Source: an uncultured Saprospiraceae bacterium
GTDB taxonomy: Bacteria > Bacteroidota > Bacteroidia > Chitinophagales > Saprospiraceae
DNA: 33,244 nucleotides
Assembly (NCBI GenBank): GCA_937923485.1
Contig: CALDUE010000115.1
Coordinates: 1 to 33,244 of the forward strand
Reading direction: 5' to 3'
Every line of letters begins with the position of its first letter. The stretch's first letter is position 1. The notes beneath the pieces were generated by a model. That model was not told where the DNA came from and searched no databases. It saw nothing but the letters and a program-made list of their open reading frames with translations. This document shows positions 17,610 to 25,342 of the stretch, one piece after another. Position numbers and translations under genes: made by a program.

Positions 17610-19691
17610 TTATTCATTCACTACAAAAGCGCCATCCTTTTTTAACGAGTGGATTGATGAGGCGAGCGGTTCCCACTCCTTTTTTTTCCAAGGAGGGATG
17701 TTTGCAGCGAGCACAAAAGCTGCATTTGGAAAGGCCGCTGATAGCTGAGCAGGGATTACCACTTTGGGCTCTGGTATAAGCACGAAATCAACTTGAGGAC
17801 CAGCAGGAGAGAGCTGCTGTGCCTCTGGTGGCAGGATTGCGAAACGTGTATCGTTTGCAATTCCAAACCTGATCGAATTCGCCTGATCTGTTAAGAGAAG
17901 ACTCGAAGCGGTGTCCAGAACGGTATTCAATGCTGCTCGATGAAGGTCTACAGTCTCGCGCGATCTGGCCGAAAGTTGGACACGGTCACTCTGCTCGGTT
18001 GAAAGCACCTGACCATTTGCGAAGGCATCAACAATGAGGTCCTTACGAAGCGAGTAGACCAGGACTTGTTTTGCCTTGAGCTTATAGAACGTCGTTAAGG
18101 TGATTGAAGTAGACCAGCAGAGACCGAGAAGCAATGAAACCCAATACAATCGCTTGCGTCGCCGAAGTAATGCGGCCCCCAGAAAGACTATACTGAGTAT
18201 CGCCAATCCAGTACTGAGCGCGCTCGGCCATAAGCCAGAAACGAGTGCGTTCGGTAAGTTGGCTATCGCTTCAAGGCTGGCATTACAAGCCCAAACGAGC
18301 AAGTAAGCGGGGATGTATGCCCAGTATGCGCTGCTACCGAAGAACACGAAGAGCGAATCTATGGCGATGCCTCCTAATAAGAAGGGCAATGCAAGACCTA
18401 CAAGCGGTACAGCCAATATCCCCGATAAGAGGAAATACACAGGAAATTGATGGAAGTAAAAAGTGGTGAGTGGCAAGGTGCCGATGGTGGCTGCAAGCGA
18501 GATTGCGTTGAGCTCACCGATCGCATTGAGCCAATAGTTTTCCGCGGCGAAAAATCTGCGTAGCCTTGGGTAGAAGGCCAAAATACCAGCGACGGCACAG
18601 TAAGAAAGTTGGAAGCCTAAAGCGAAGAGCAGTTGTGGATTAAAGGCAAGCAGAATGACTGCACTTAAACCTAGACTATTAAATCCATTAGGGTCCTTTC
18701 TAAGAATTTTTCCTGCGAATAAAATTCCAAACATCACTGCGGAGCGCTGCACACTTGGCGTAAATCCGGTGAGGGCGACATAGCCCATCAAGCCAGTCCA
18801 GAATACGATTAGCTTGAGCCAATCAAGTTCCTTGCGCCACCTAATGAGGCCTAAAATCCAAAGGATTATGGAGGCGATAATTCCAGTATGAAGTCCCGAT
18901 ACTGCAAGGACATGGACGGCTCCAGTGCGGGTATAATTTTTCCGTGTATCCTCAGATAAGCCACTTTTATCGCCTAAGAGAAGTGCTTTTGCAACAGCGG
19001 CTTCATTGGGTGTCGGCAGAGCAAGGTCGATACGATGTGCTATCCATGTTCGAAGCCATGCGAGTCCGCTTGCAGGTTTTCCTTGTTTTAAGAAGACTAT
19101 TCCGTCATCTTTTGGCTTGTCTAAGGCGACAGGCAGCGCGAATGCTTGAAGGGCAATGCCTTGCTCTTTGAGGTAGGCGCCATAATCGAAGGCATGAGGA
19201 TTGCTCGCAGTAGCGACTTCACGTAGCTTACTGTTGAATAGAAAGGTTGCACCTACGAGCATGTCATCTGTGACACGGGCTGGCGGCAGCAAAATTCTAA
19301 CGCGGCTACTGCTTTCCGCCCAACCCGTATCTGATCGAAAGGAGGTGACCTTAGCATCAACGGAATACCAATTGGTCGATTTGGTTGGAAGGCGTTCGAG
19401 AGTGGCAATGAAGGCCTTGGCTTCGACACCCATAGACTCTGGAGGAGTGTGCGCACTCAGCTTGCCCAGGATCATTCCGACGACGACAGTTGCTAAAAGA
19501 ATACCCCAGCCTCTAAATTTTGCACGCCTCTCGATGGACAATGGCCATAGCAGCAGTAGAGCAGTTATGATTGCGATCGTAAGGGTAAGTTGATTAAAGT
19601 TGGGGTCTAAATAGGATAGGCGCGTTGTCGCAATTCCAGCAGCAAATGCCAAGCCTACTCGTAATGCTGGAACCAACTGCCAACTGATCAT
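17610..19691 (-). CDS. comEC: ComEC/Rec2 family competence protein (DNA uptake channel)
   Basis: A 693-residue polytopic protein from the ATG at 19691; a TTG at 19709 would add six residues. The N-terminus has two or three membrane helices followed by a soluble OB-like domain of the DUF4131 type. The diagnostic ComEC core follows: AVAKALLLGDKSGLS, then the HVLAVSGLHTGI motif and many hydrophobic helices. The family forms the inner-membrane channel for single-stranded DNA during natural transformation. The C-terminal region (about 550-693) corresponds to the place of the metallo-beta-lactamase-like domain but shows no HxHxDH motif; it ends in WKKKEWEPL and DGAFVVN, a shape I associate with Bacteroidota ComEC proteins. 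It is divergent from ubiX. Confidence 0.9.
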   Translation of the reverse strand: MISWQLVPALRVGLAFAAGIATTRLSYLDPNFNQLTLTIAIITALLLLWPLSIERRAKFRGWGILLATVVVGMILGKLSAHTPPESMGVEAKAFIATLERLPTKSTNWYSVDAKVTSFRSDTGWAESSSRVRILLPPARVTDDMLVGATFLFNSKLREVATASNPHAFDYGAYLKEQGIALQAFALPVALDKPKDDGIVFLKQGKPASGLAWLRTWIAHRIDLALPTPNEAAVAKALLLGDKSGLSEDTRKNYTRTGAVHVLAVSGLHTGIIASIILWILGLIRWRKELDWLKLIVFWTGLMGYVALTGFTPSVQRSAVMFGILFAGKILRKDPNGFNSLGLSAVILLAFNPQLLFALGFQLSYCAVAGILAFYPRLRRFFAAENYWLNAIGELNAISLAATIGTLPLTTFYFHQFPVYFLLSGILAVPLVGLALPFLLGGIAIDSLFVFFGSSAYWAYIPAYLLVWACNASLEAIANLPNALVSGLWPSALSTGLAILSIVFLGAALLRRRKRLYWVSLLLGLCWSTSITLTTFYKLKAKQVLVYSLRKDLIVDAFANGQVLSTEQSDRVQLSARSRETVDLHRAALNTVLDTASSLLLTDQANSIRFGIANDTRFAILPPEAQQLSPAGPQVDFVLIPEPKVVIPAQLSAAFPNAAFVLAANIPPWKKKEWEPLASSIHSLKKDGAFVVNE

Positions 19692-19763
19692 GGAGTTAAG
19701 GTAATTCAATCTTGATTGGCTTTTCCCACAACATTCTGCGCTATTGTCGACTTTTGTAAGTGC

Positions 19764-20345
19764 ATGGCAACAACAGGAAAAAAAATCGTACTCGGTGTCG
19801 GGGGATCCTCAGGCAGTATTTACGCGAAAGTTTTAATGGACGATCTGGCCGGACCGCTTCGTGACCAGTGGGATGCGGTGGGCGTTGTAATGAGCGACAA
19901 TGCTAAGTTTAACTGGGAATTGGAGCTAGGAAATCGCGATTTTGAGAACTATCCATTTGAGCTTTACGACAAGCGTGACTTCATGGCTCCTTTTGCAAGT
20001 GGAAGTGCCAAGTACGATGCGATGATTGTTTGCCCTTGTTCTATGGGTACGCTAGGGCGTGTCGCTCATGGCATAAGTGATGATCTTTTAACGCGTGGTT
20101 GCGACGTGATGCTTAAAGAGCGTAAAAGACTAATCCTTTGCACAAGAGACAAACCGTTGAGTCTCATTCACTTGCGCAATATGGTGCAACTCACCGAAGC
20201 TGGGGCGATTATCTCTCCTTGCAATCCGAGTTTCTATTCGAAGCCAGCTGATTTTGAGGCGCTGGCAAGGACCGTAACCAACCGAGTGCTGGATTTGGCG
20301 GGCTTTGATCTCAAAGGAATTTATCGATGGGGTGAGAGTGATTAG
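19764..20345 (+). CDS. ubiX: UbiX-type flavin prenyltransferase
   Basis: A 193-residue flavoprotein from the ATG at 19764; the frame also holds an ATG at 19716 but the extra 16 residues do not match the family. Signatures are VLGVGGSSGS (flavin-phosphate loop), MIVCPCSMGTLGRVAHGISDDLLTR, ERKRLILCTRDKPLS and HLRNMVQLTEAGAIISP, all characteristic of UbiX/Pad1. The enzyme joins dimethylallyl phosphate to reduced FMN to make prenylated FMN, the cofactor of UbiD-type decarboxylases. No ubiD is visible in the window. It is divergent from comEC, with 72 bp between start codons. Confidence 0.92.
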   Translation: MATTGKKIVLGVGGSSGSIYAKVLMDDLAGPLRDQWDAVGVVMSDNAKFNWELELGNRDFENYPFELYDKRDFMAPFASGSAKYDAMIVCPCSMGTLGRVAHGISDDLLTRGCDVMLKERKRLILCTRDKPLSLIHLRNMVQLTEAGAIISPCNPSFYSKPADFEALARTVTNRVLDLAGFDLKGIYRWGESD

Positions 20346-20503
20346 CAAGGTTGACCTATGTTTTGCCATGAGCGAAACGAGAAGTCCAGCGAAAAGTAGA
20401 GCGAAAGCAGTCATCGCTAGTTATCAAACGCACTATTCTTAAACCGTGCGCCTGAAATGCCGTTACTTGCAGGCCACAAGAGACCTTATTCCAGTTTTCA
20501 CTT

Positions 20504-22330
20504 TTGAAGAACCTCGCTTACCTCAACAAGTATTTTCTACGCTACAAATGGCGGGTGCTAGCGGGTATCGTGTTCGTAAGTTTGAGCAATTATTTCCGGG
20601 TCTTGCAGCCGCAAGTCATTCGTGAAGCGCTAGACCTCGTCGTTGAAAACCTAGGTTTCTACCGCAGTATTTCTGATTTTGATAAGGCGCGCGAAGTGCT
20701 TTTCGACTCGCTTGGGCAGACACTCATGCTCTTTGGAGGCCTGGTATTAGTGCTCGCGCTGTTGATGGGCTTGTTTATGTACTTCATGCGTCAGACGATC
20801 ATCGTCGTGAGTCGTCTTATTGAGTATGATTTGCGCAAAGATATCTACGATCAGTACCAGCGGCTGAGTCGCAGCTTCTACAAGCGCAACAAGACTGGCG
20901 ACATGATGAGTCGTGTCACCGAAGATGTTACCAAAGTGCGGATGTACTTAGGTCCAGCAGTGTTGTATGGTGTCAACTTAGTGAGTGTTTTCATTTTTGT
21001 GATCTACGCGATGTTGCAAGTCAATGTCGAGTTGACGTTCTACGCCTTGGCCCCGCTCCCGATATTGAGTGTAACGATTTACTACGTCAGCAATCTGATC
21101 AATAAAAAGTCGACCGTAATTGCGCAGCAGATTGCGAAGTTGAATTCCACAGCGCAAGAGGTGTATTCGGGTATTCGTGTCGTAAAGAGCTACACGCAAG
21201 AAAAAAGTATGGGTAGCGTGTTTGCTGAGCAAACGGAAGACTATCGAGAAAAGGCGATGAGTCTAGCTCGTATCGATGCAGCGTTTTTTCCTATCATGAT
21301 AGTGCTCATTGGGGCTTCGACCATCATCACGGTTTATGTGGGTGGTTTGAAAGTGATTAGCGGCGCAATAACAGCGGGTAACGTCGCTGAATTTGTTATT
21401 TATGTCAATATGCTCACATGGCCCGTAACCGCGATCGGTTGGATTGCTTCGGTTATCCAACAAGCGGAGGCTTCTCAAAAAAGAATCAATGAGTTCTTGA
21501 ATGAGGTTCCTGAGGTTAAAGATGATAAACGACTATCTCTTAGTCCAGAAGAGGAGTCGGCAAGGCGAATCGAGGGTGACATTGCTTTTGAGAACGTCTC
21601 TTTTTCCTACACGGAAGAAGGCGTAGATGCCTTACATAATGTCTCCTTTTCGTTGAAAAAGGGCGAGAAAATGGCCGTTATCGGTCGGACGGGTTCGGGC
21701 AAGTCCACCTTGATCGAATTACTCCTCCGGAACTTCGATCCTAGCTCAGGCCGCGTCTTAATTGATGGGATAGATTTGAAGGAGCAGCGCTTGGCGACTG
21801 TTCGTCGCAGTATCGGCTACGTCCCGCAAGAGGTTTTTCTGTTTTCTGATACTGTAGCTGATAATATTGCTTTTGGGTGTATAGTGCCTCCGACACGTGA
21901 GCTGGTTGAGCGATACGCAGGTTATGCGTCTGTTCACGAGGATATTATGGGGCTACCGGAAAAGTACGACACCTTAGTTGGTGAGCGCGGCGTGACACTT
22001 TCTGGTGGGCAGAAACAGCGCGTAAGCTTAGCTCGAGCGCTCATTAAACAGCCAGAGATTGTAGTGCTTGATGACTCTCTTAGTGCTGTCGATACGACGA
22101 CGGAACAAAAGATTTTGGGATACCTCAATGGGGAGTTAGCGAACAAGACGTCGATTATAATTACGCACCGTATTTACGCTTTGCTGTCTTTCGACAAAAT
22201 CATCGTATTAGATGATGGCAAAATCGTTGAGCAAGGAACCCACGAGGAGTTGCTTGCGAATGGAGGCTACTACGCCGAGCAATTCGAAAGGCAGAGTTTG
22301 GAAGCTATGGAAAGTAAGGTCGATCCCTAG
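20504..22330 (+). CDS. ABC transporter half-molecule, permease plus ATPase (MdlA/YheI-like exporter)
   Basis: A 608-residue type I exporter half with a transmembrane domain (about 15-310, six helices) and a C-terminal ATPase. Motifs are Walker A GRTGSGKST (394-402, Lys400), Q-loop VPQEVFLFSDTV, signature LSGGQ (499-503), Walker B VVLDDSLSAVD (D523, D524) and the H-loop ITH (His555). The start is a TTG: no ATG or GTG lies between the upstream in-frame stop and the conserved N-terminus KNLAYLNKYFLRYKWR. The residue after the Walker B Asp is Asp rather than the usual Glu, as in MdlA, YheI/BmrC and similar subunits that pair with a second, fully catalytic half. No partner half lies next to it. 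Its TAG stop overlaps the stop of the facing gene by four bases. Confidence 0.9.
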   Translation: MKNLAYLNKYFLRYKWRVLAGIVFVSLSNYFRVLQPQVIREALDLVVENLGFYRSISDFDKAREVLFDSLGQTLMLFGGLVLVLALLMGLFMYFMRQTIIVVSRLIEYDLRKDIYDQYQRLSRSFYKRNKTGDMMSRVTEDVTKVRMYLGPAVLYGVNLVSVFIFVIYAMLQVNVELTFYALAPLPILSVTIYYVSNLINKKSTVIAQQIAKLNSTAQEVYSGIRVVKSYTQEKSMGSVFAEQTEDYREKAMSLARIDAAFFPIMIVLIGASTIITVYVGGLKVISGAITAGNVAEFVIYVNMLTWPVTAIGWIASVIQQAEASQKRINEFLNEVPEVKDDKRLSLSPEEESARRIEGDIAFENVSFSYTEEGVDALHNVSFSLKKGEKMAVIGRTGSGKSTLIELLLRNFDPSSGRVLIDGIDLKEQRLATVRRSIGYVPQEVFLFSDTVADNIAFGCIVPPTRELVERYAGYASVHEDIMGLPEKYDTLVGERGVTLSGGQKQRVSLARALIKQPEIVVLDDSLSAVDTTTEQKILGYLNGELANKTSIIITHRIYALLSFDKIIVLDDGKIVEQGTHEELLANGGYYAEQFERQSLEAMESKVDP

Positions 22331-24405
22331 TACGTCCCCAATCTTCTTCTCAAAAACCACTCAACTGCCAGTAAGGCGAGGGCAATCGCCAGTAACCATG
22401 GCCAGTCGATCAATGGGCGTGTACGAACACTTTGATACAAGACAGGCTTCGCAGCATTATCGGAAAGTAGGTCTTGCGTCAAGCTAGAAAGTGCGCCTGG
22501 TAAAACGAGTTTTCCGCCTTGCTGATCGCTGATTCGTTGAAGAAGATTCCAGTCTGCAGTTGTAACGATCGATTCCAACTGACGAGCCTCCACACTGAAA
22601 GAACCAGATGAAGTATAGCTCGTGCCATTGAAAGAAGTAGTTGCTCGGAAGTCATATCGACCTGCGGGCAACCGTCCAGCAGAAAGACGATAGCTGTTGC
22701 CAACCTTGTCCATAAGGAATGGATAAGCAGTACCGTCACTATTGGTGATACGTAAGTTCACATCTGGCTCATTGACGAGCTGGTAACTAGCATTGTAAAG
22801 TTCTCCTTGGAGCGTGATATCCTCACTCGTTGTATACAAACGTTCGGAAGCTGTGACTCGGAACGGTCGTTTGTCTTCCCGAAGCGCGAGGTATTGGACG
22901 AGAGAAGCGATCAAGCCATCAAAGACCTCTTGGGTCTGATTCTGTTGATATTCTGCGAGGCGCCATCTCCAAAGGCCTTGTCCAGCGAATACTCCGACTT
23001 TACTCCCGTTCACTTCACCAGCTGCGAGTAGAGGGAAGTCTGTGTCTACGCGTCCGATTCTTTGAGAAAGGAGCACATCGCCCGTCGACAGTGCTGAGTA
23101 TTCTGCAAATGGGGCGATGGCTGGAGGCCAAGCTTTGATGGTTTGGTTCCACTCTTCGTTTAGCGTAAAGAGCGTAAAGGCGCCGTTGAGTTTTGGGGTA
23201 ACCTCGTTTACTTGATCTCCTTTCGCATTGATAGAGAATAGGCCTTGAGCTTTGTTAAGTGCAGACTTATCTGAAGTTTTACCTGCGATGAAAAGCCGTC
23301 CAACCTTGCGGCTATCAAGTTGCTTAAGTACTGCACTGATGTCCTTGTTTGCCGCCGGAAGGTTATGAAAGATTACTAAGTCGGCATCTTTCACTTCGTC
23401 TGTCAGGTTTTGCAGAAGCGCAAAGGAAGTCTCGTAATTCTTGTTTCCTTCCAGACTCTGTCGCAAAGCGCTTACATCAGGATGAGGAGCAGCAGCGAGA
23501 ATGAGTACTTGTTGGCGTGCATCTAGGACGTCAATAGAAATGGTGCGTCGGTTGTTGACTTTATTGCGTTCGTCTTTAGGTCCACTTGCTTGAATCACGT
23601 AACGCGCAACCCCTGCTTTTTTTGGTTCGACGAGGAAGCGGGCGGTCTGAAAGCTCCGTCTTGAAGCGATGGTAAGAGTCTTAGAATCTAACCTCGCGCT
23701 TCGCCCGTTGGCAGCGACTTCACTTAGAGTGAGCGTAGTTGAACTGCCACTTAGGTTGGTCGCTTGCACGTCCACTTGAATTTCTAGCTTATCGCCGAGG
23801 TAAGAGATTCTGTTGTAAAGTGCGTCTACAATGGTTACGTCTCTAGCAGGTGTCGTATCTCCTAACGGCACGGTGAATACCGGAGCGGAAAGTCCGGCGG
23901 AGGCATAGCTAGGGTCTGAACCTTGGTTGAAGATGCCGTCTGAAACGAGCAAAACACCTCCGAGTAGTTCGGGCGGATAATTGTCTTTGGCGTAGTTGAA
24001 AAGCTGTGAGAGGTCGGTAGCTTGGTCGGTTGTCGTATCTGGTAAGCTTCTTACTCGTTCCCCGATGCCTACGCGTTGGACGTCGTATTTTTCGGAGATT
24101 GCTTCTTGGAGCTGATTGATTTGTGGTGCTAGGCTATCGACGGTTCCTTTGATGGATGAACTCTGATCTTCAGCAATGAGGAAGACGGGTTTTTGCGTCC
24201 GTGTATCAACGTTTCGGAGTAGTGGACCAAGGAGCAAAAATGCGATTAGGCCGACGGCAATACCGCGTAGGAGTCCAAGTCCAAGGCGTGTGCCTTTGGA
24301 TAGTTCGGATTCACCGAAGTAGAGTAGTGCTGCAACAAGGAAACCAGCTAGCGCACAGAATGCAATGAAGTAGCTGGGTTGCGTTAAGATAATCTCACCG
24401 TTCAT
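22327..24405 (-). CDS. VWA-like domain membrane protein of unknown function
   Basis: A 692-residue protein from the ATG at 24405, chosen because it gives a direct membrane start (two N-terminal helices, about 10-60) and clears the upstream regulator gene; the open frame continues to 24498. After the helices comes a von Willebrand factor A-like region with PVFLIAEDQSSS (a DxSxS metal-site pattern at Asp80, Ser82, Ser84) and LLGGVLLVSDGIFNQG. Beta-rich domains follow (about 190-610), and the protein ends in a single helix with a basic tail (LLAIALALLAVEWFLRRRLG). Proteins of this shape are widespread in Bacteroidota, usually anchored in the inner membrane, without a settled role. It follows the winged-helix regulator by 40 bp on the same strand and is probably co-transcribed. 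Confidence 0.78.
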   Translation of the reverse strand: MNGEIILTQPSYFIAFCALAGFLVAALLYFGESELSKGTRLGLGLLRGIAVGLIAFLLLGPLLRNVDTRTQKPVFLIAEDQSSSIKGTVDSLAPQINQLQEAISEKYDVQRVGIGERVRSLPDTTTDQATDLSQLFNYAKDNYPPELLGGVLLVSDGIFNQGSDPSYASAGLSAPVFTVPLGDTTPARDVTIVDALYNRISYLGDKLEIQVDVQATNLSGSSTTLTLSEVAANGRSARLDSKTLTIASRRSFQTARFLVEPKKAGVARYVIQASGPKDERNKVNNRRTISIDVLDARQQVLILAAAPHPDVSALRQSLEGNKNYETSFALLQNLTDEVKDADLVIFHNLPAANKDISAVLKQLDSRKVGRLFIAGKTSDKSALNKAQGLFSINAKGDQVNEVTPKLNGAFTLFTLNEEWNQTIKAWPPAIAPFAEYSALSTGDVLLSQRIGRVDTDFPLLAAGEVNGSKVGVFAGQGLWRWRLAEYQQNQTQEVFDGLIASLVQYLALREDKRPFRVTASERLYTTSEDITLQGELYNASYQLVNEPDVNLRITNSDGTAYPFLMDKVGNSYRLSAGRLPAGRYDFRATTSFNGTSYTSSGSFSVEARQLESIVTTADWNLLQRISDQQGGKLVLPGALSSLTQDLLSDNAAKPVLYQSVRTRPLIDWPWLLAIALALLAVEWFLRRRLGTY

Positions 24406-24445
24406 TCGTTTGTGTATACGTGATGAAGGTGGGATTGTTGTGTGT

Positions 24446-24769
24446 TCATGCTGCGTTTGCGTATTTAAATCGGTGGGCCAAACGTACGGCATGCGCAATG
24501 AAGGGAGGCCATTGGTTTTTGGAGGTGGTGTAGGTGGCTGGGGAGTCTGATGATTCTAGCTCGACGAGGTGGTGTGCGAGGAGCATACTTAGGTGTCCCA
24601 TGACTGTTGTTCTCGGAAGAGGGTGATCCTCTTGTATTTGCGCTAGCGTAAGTGATGACTTGGACAGCTGATAGAGTATTCTCAGTCTAGCGGGGTGGCA
24701 AGTAATCTTGCTATGAGCGGATATAAGTTGCTCTGTTTCATGGTATTCTGGGGAACGTGAGTATGCCAT
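24446..24769 (-). CDS. Small winged-helix (ArsR-like) DNA-binding protein
   Basis: A 107-residue protein. The helix-turn-helix is visible at about 20-75: ARLRILYQLSKSSLTLAQIQ, then PRTTVMGHLSMLLAHHLVEL, the spacing of an ArsR/MarR-type winged helix. No metal-binding CxC motif is present. The start at 24769 is preferred over the ATG at 24799 and a TTG at 24805, because a -7 promoter box occupies 24793-24800 and would fall inside a longer coding region. It precedes the VWA-like membrane protein and could regulate that small operon; this is inference. Confidence 0.72.
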   Translation of the reverse strand: MAYSRSPEYHETEQLISAHSKITCHPARLRILYQLSKSSLTLAQIQEDHPLPRTTVMGHLSMLLAHHLVELESSDSPATYTTSKNQWPPFIAHAVRLAHRFKYANAA

Positions 24770-24792
24770 TGTAGGAGGATTTCGATTTAAGG

Positions 24793-24800
24793 CAAACATA
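24793..24800 (-). promoter_or_regulatory. Candidate -7 box for the winged-helix regulator operon
   Basis: On the minus strand the sequence is TATGTTTG, a perfect TAnnTTTG, 23 nt before the ATG at 24769. The upstream region is very AT-rich but lacks a TTG at the usual -33 distance, so support is partial. Confidence 0.4.
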
Positions 24801-24852
24801 AACAAATTGATTTAATTTTAGTAATATTAAAATTTAAGTGTCATAATTGGTT

Positions 24853-25142
24853 GTCGGATGTTTCCAACAACCGACAGGGTCGCCTCGGTGTCGGCGTTCA
24901 GATATGAATCTTTGGAATGTGTCGGATGTTTCCAACAACCGACAGAATCGCCTCATTGTCGGCGTTCAGATATGAATCTTTGGAATGTGTCGGATGTTTC
25001 CAACAACCAACAGGGTCGCCTCGGTGTCGGCGTTCAGATATGAATTTTTGGAATGTGTCGGATGTTTCCAACAACCGACAGGGTCGCCCCTACGCCTACT
25101 TTCATATATGAAAACTCTAAATGTGACGGGTTTTCCAGCAAC
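24853..25142. repeat. Tandem array of a 68-bp hairpin-containing unit (4 full copies plus a decayed fifth)
   Basis: Units begin at 24853, 24921, 24989 and 25057, spaced exactly 68 bp, with a degenerate fifth start at 25125. Each unit opens with a 23-nt imperfect palindrome, GTCGG-A-TGTT-TCC-AACA-A-CCGAC. Then come a GGGTCGCCTCGGTGTCGGCG-like block and TTCAGATATGAA followed by TTTGGAATGT. The fourth unit diverges in its second half and carries a perfect palindrome TTTCATATATGAAA at 25100-25113. As 68 is not a multiple of three, the array cannot encode a protein repeat. It lies between the regulator promoter and the glycosidase terminator. Confidence 0.92.
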
Positions 25143-25161
25143 TACTTAATCATCCCCCCAC

Positions 25162-25193
25162 AAAAAAGCCACCCGCTCCCGCAAGTGGCTTTT
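25162..25193 (-). terminator. Intrinsic terminator downstream of the glycoside hydrolase gene
   Basis: A 9-bp stem AAAAGCCAC/GTGGCTTTT (25164-25172 with 25185-25193) with a 12-nt loop. Read on the minus strand it is followed by a run of six T (complement of 25162-25167), which suits the glycosidase gene about 150 bp upstream. The plus direction also has a broken T-rich tail (CTTGTTTTT), so it may act both ways. Between it and the gene end (25194-25342) nothing else was recognised. Confidence 0.75.
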
Positions 25194-25342
25194 CTTGTTT
25201 TTGCGGAAGCTCAATATCTATCCCTGAATCCGCTCTTCCTTTCACTGGACAGCATCATCAGTACCCAATAGAGCAACGGTTGCACATCAAACGTTTTGGC
25301 GAATGCCCAATCAGTGCGGCTGCCTACACCTGAAAAAGAACC

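Noticed and set aside
19201-19593. Plus-strand ORF of 130 codons inside comEC
   Set aside because: Antisense shadow of a conserved ComEC coding region.
24853-25142. Possible CRISPR array
   Set aside because: The entire 68-bp unit is conserved between copies, leaving no unique spacers, and no cas genes are present.
24858-25271. Overlapping plus-strand ORFs of 61-72 codons across the repeat array
   Set aside because: They arise from the 68-bp repeat being read in shifting frames; the period is not a multiple of three and no protein family is recognisable.
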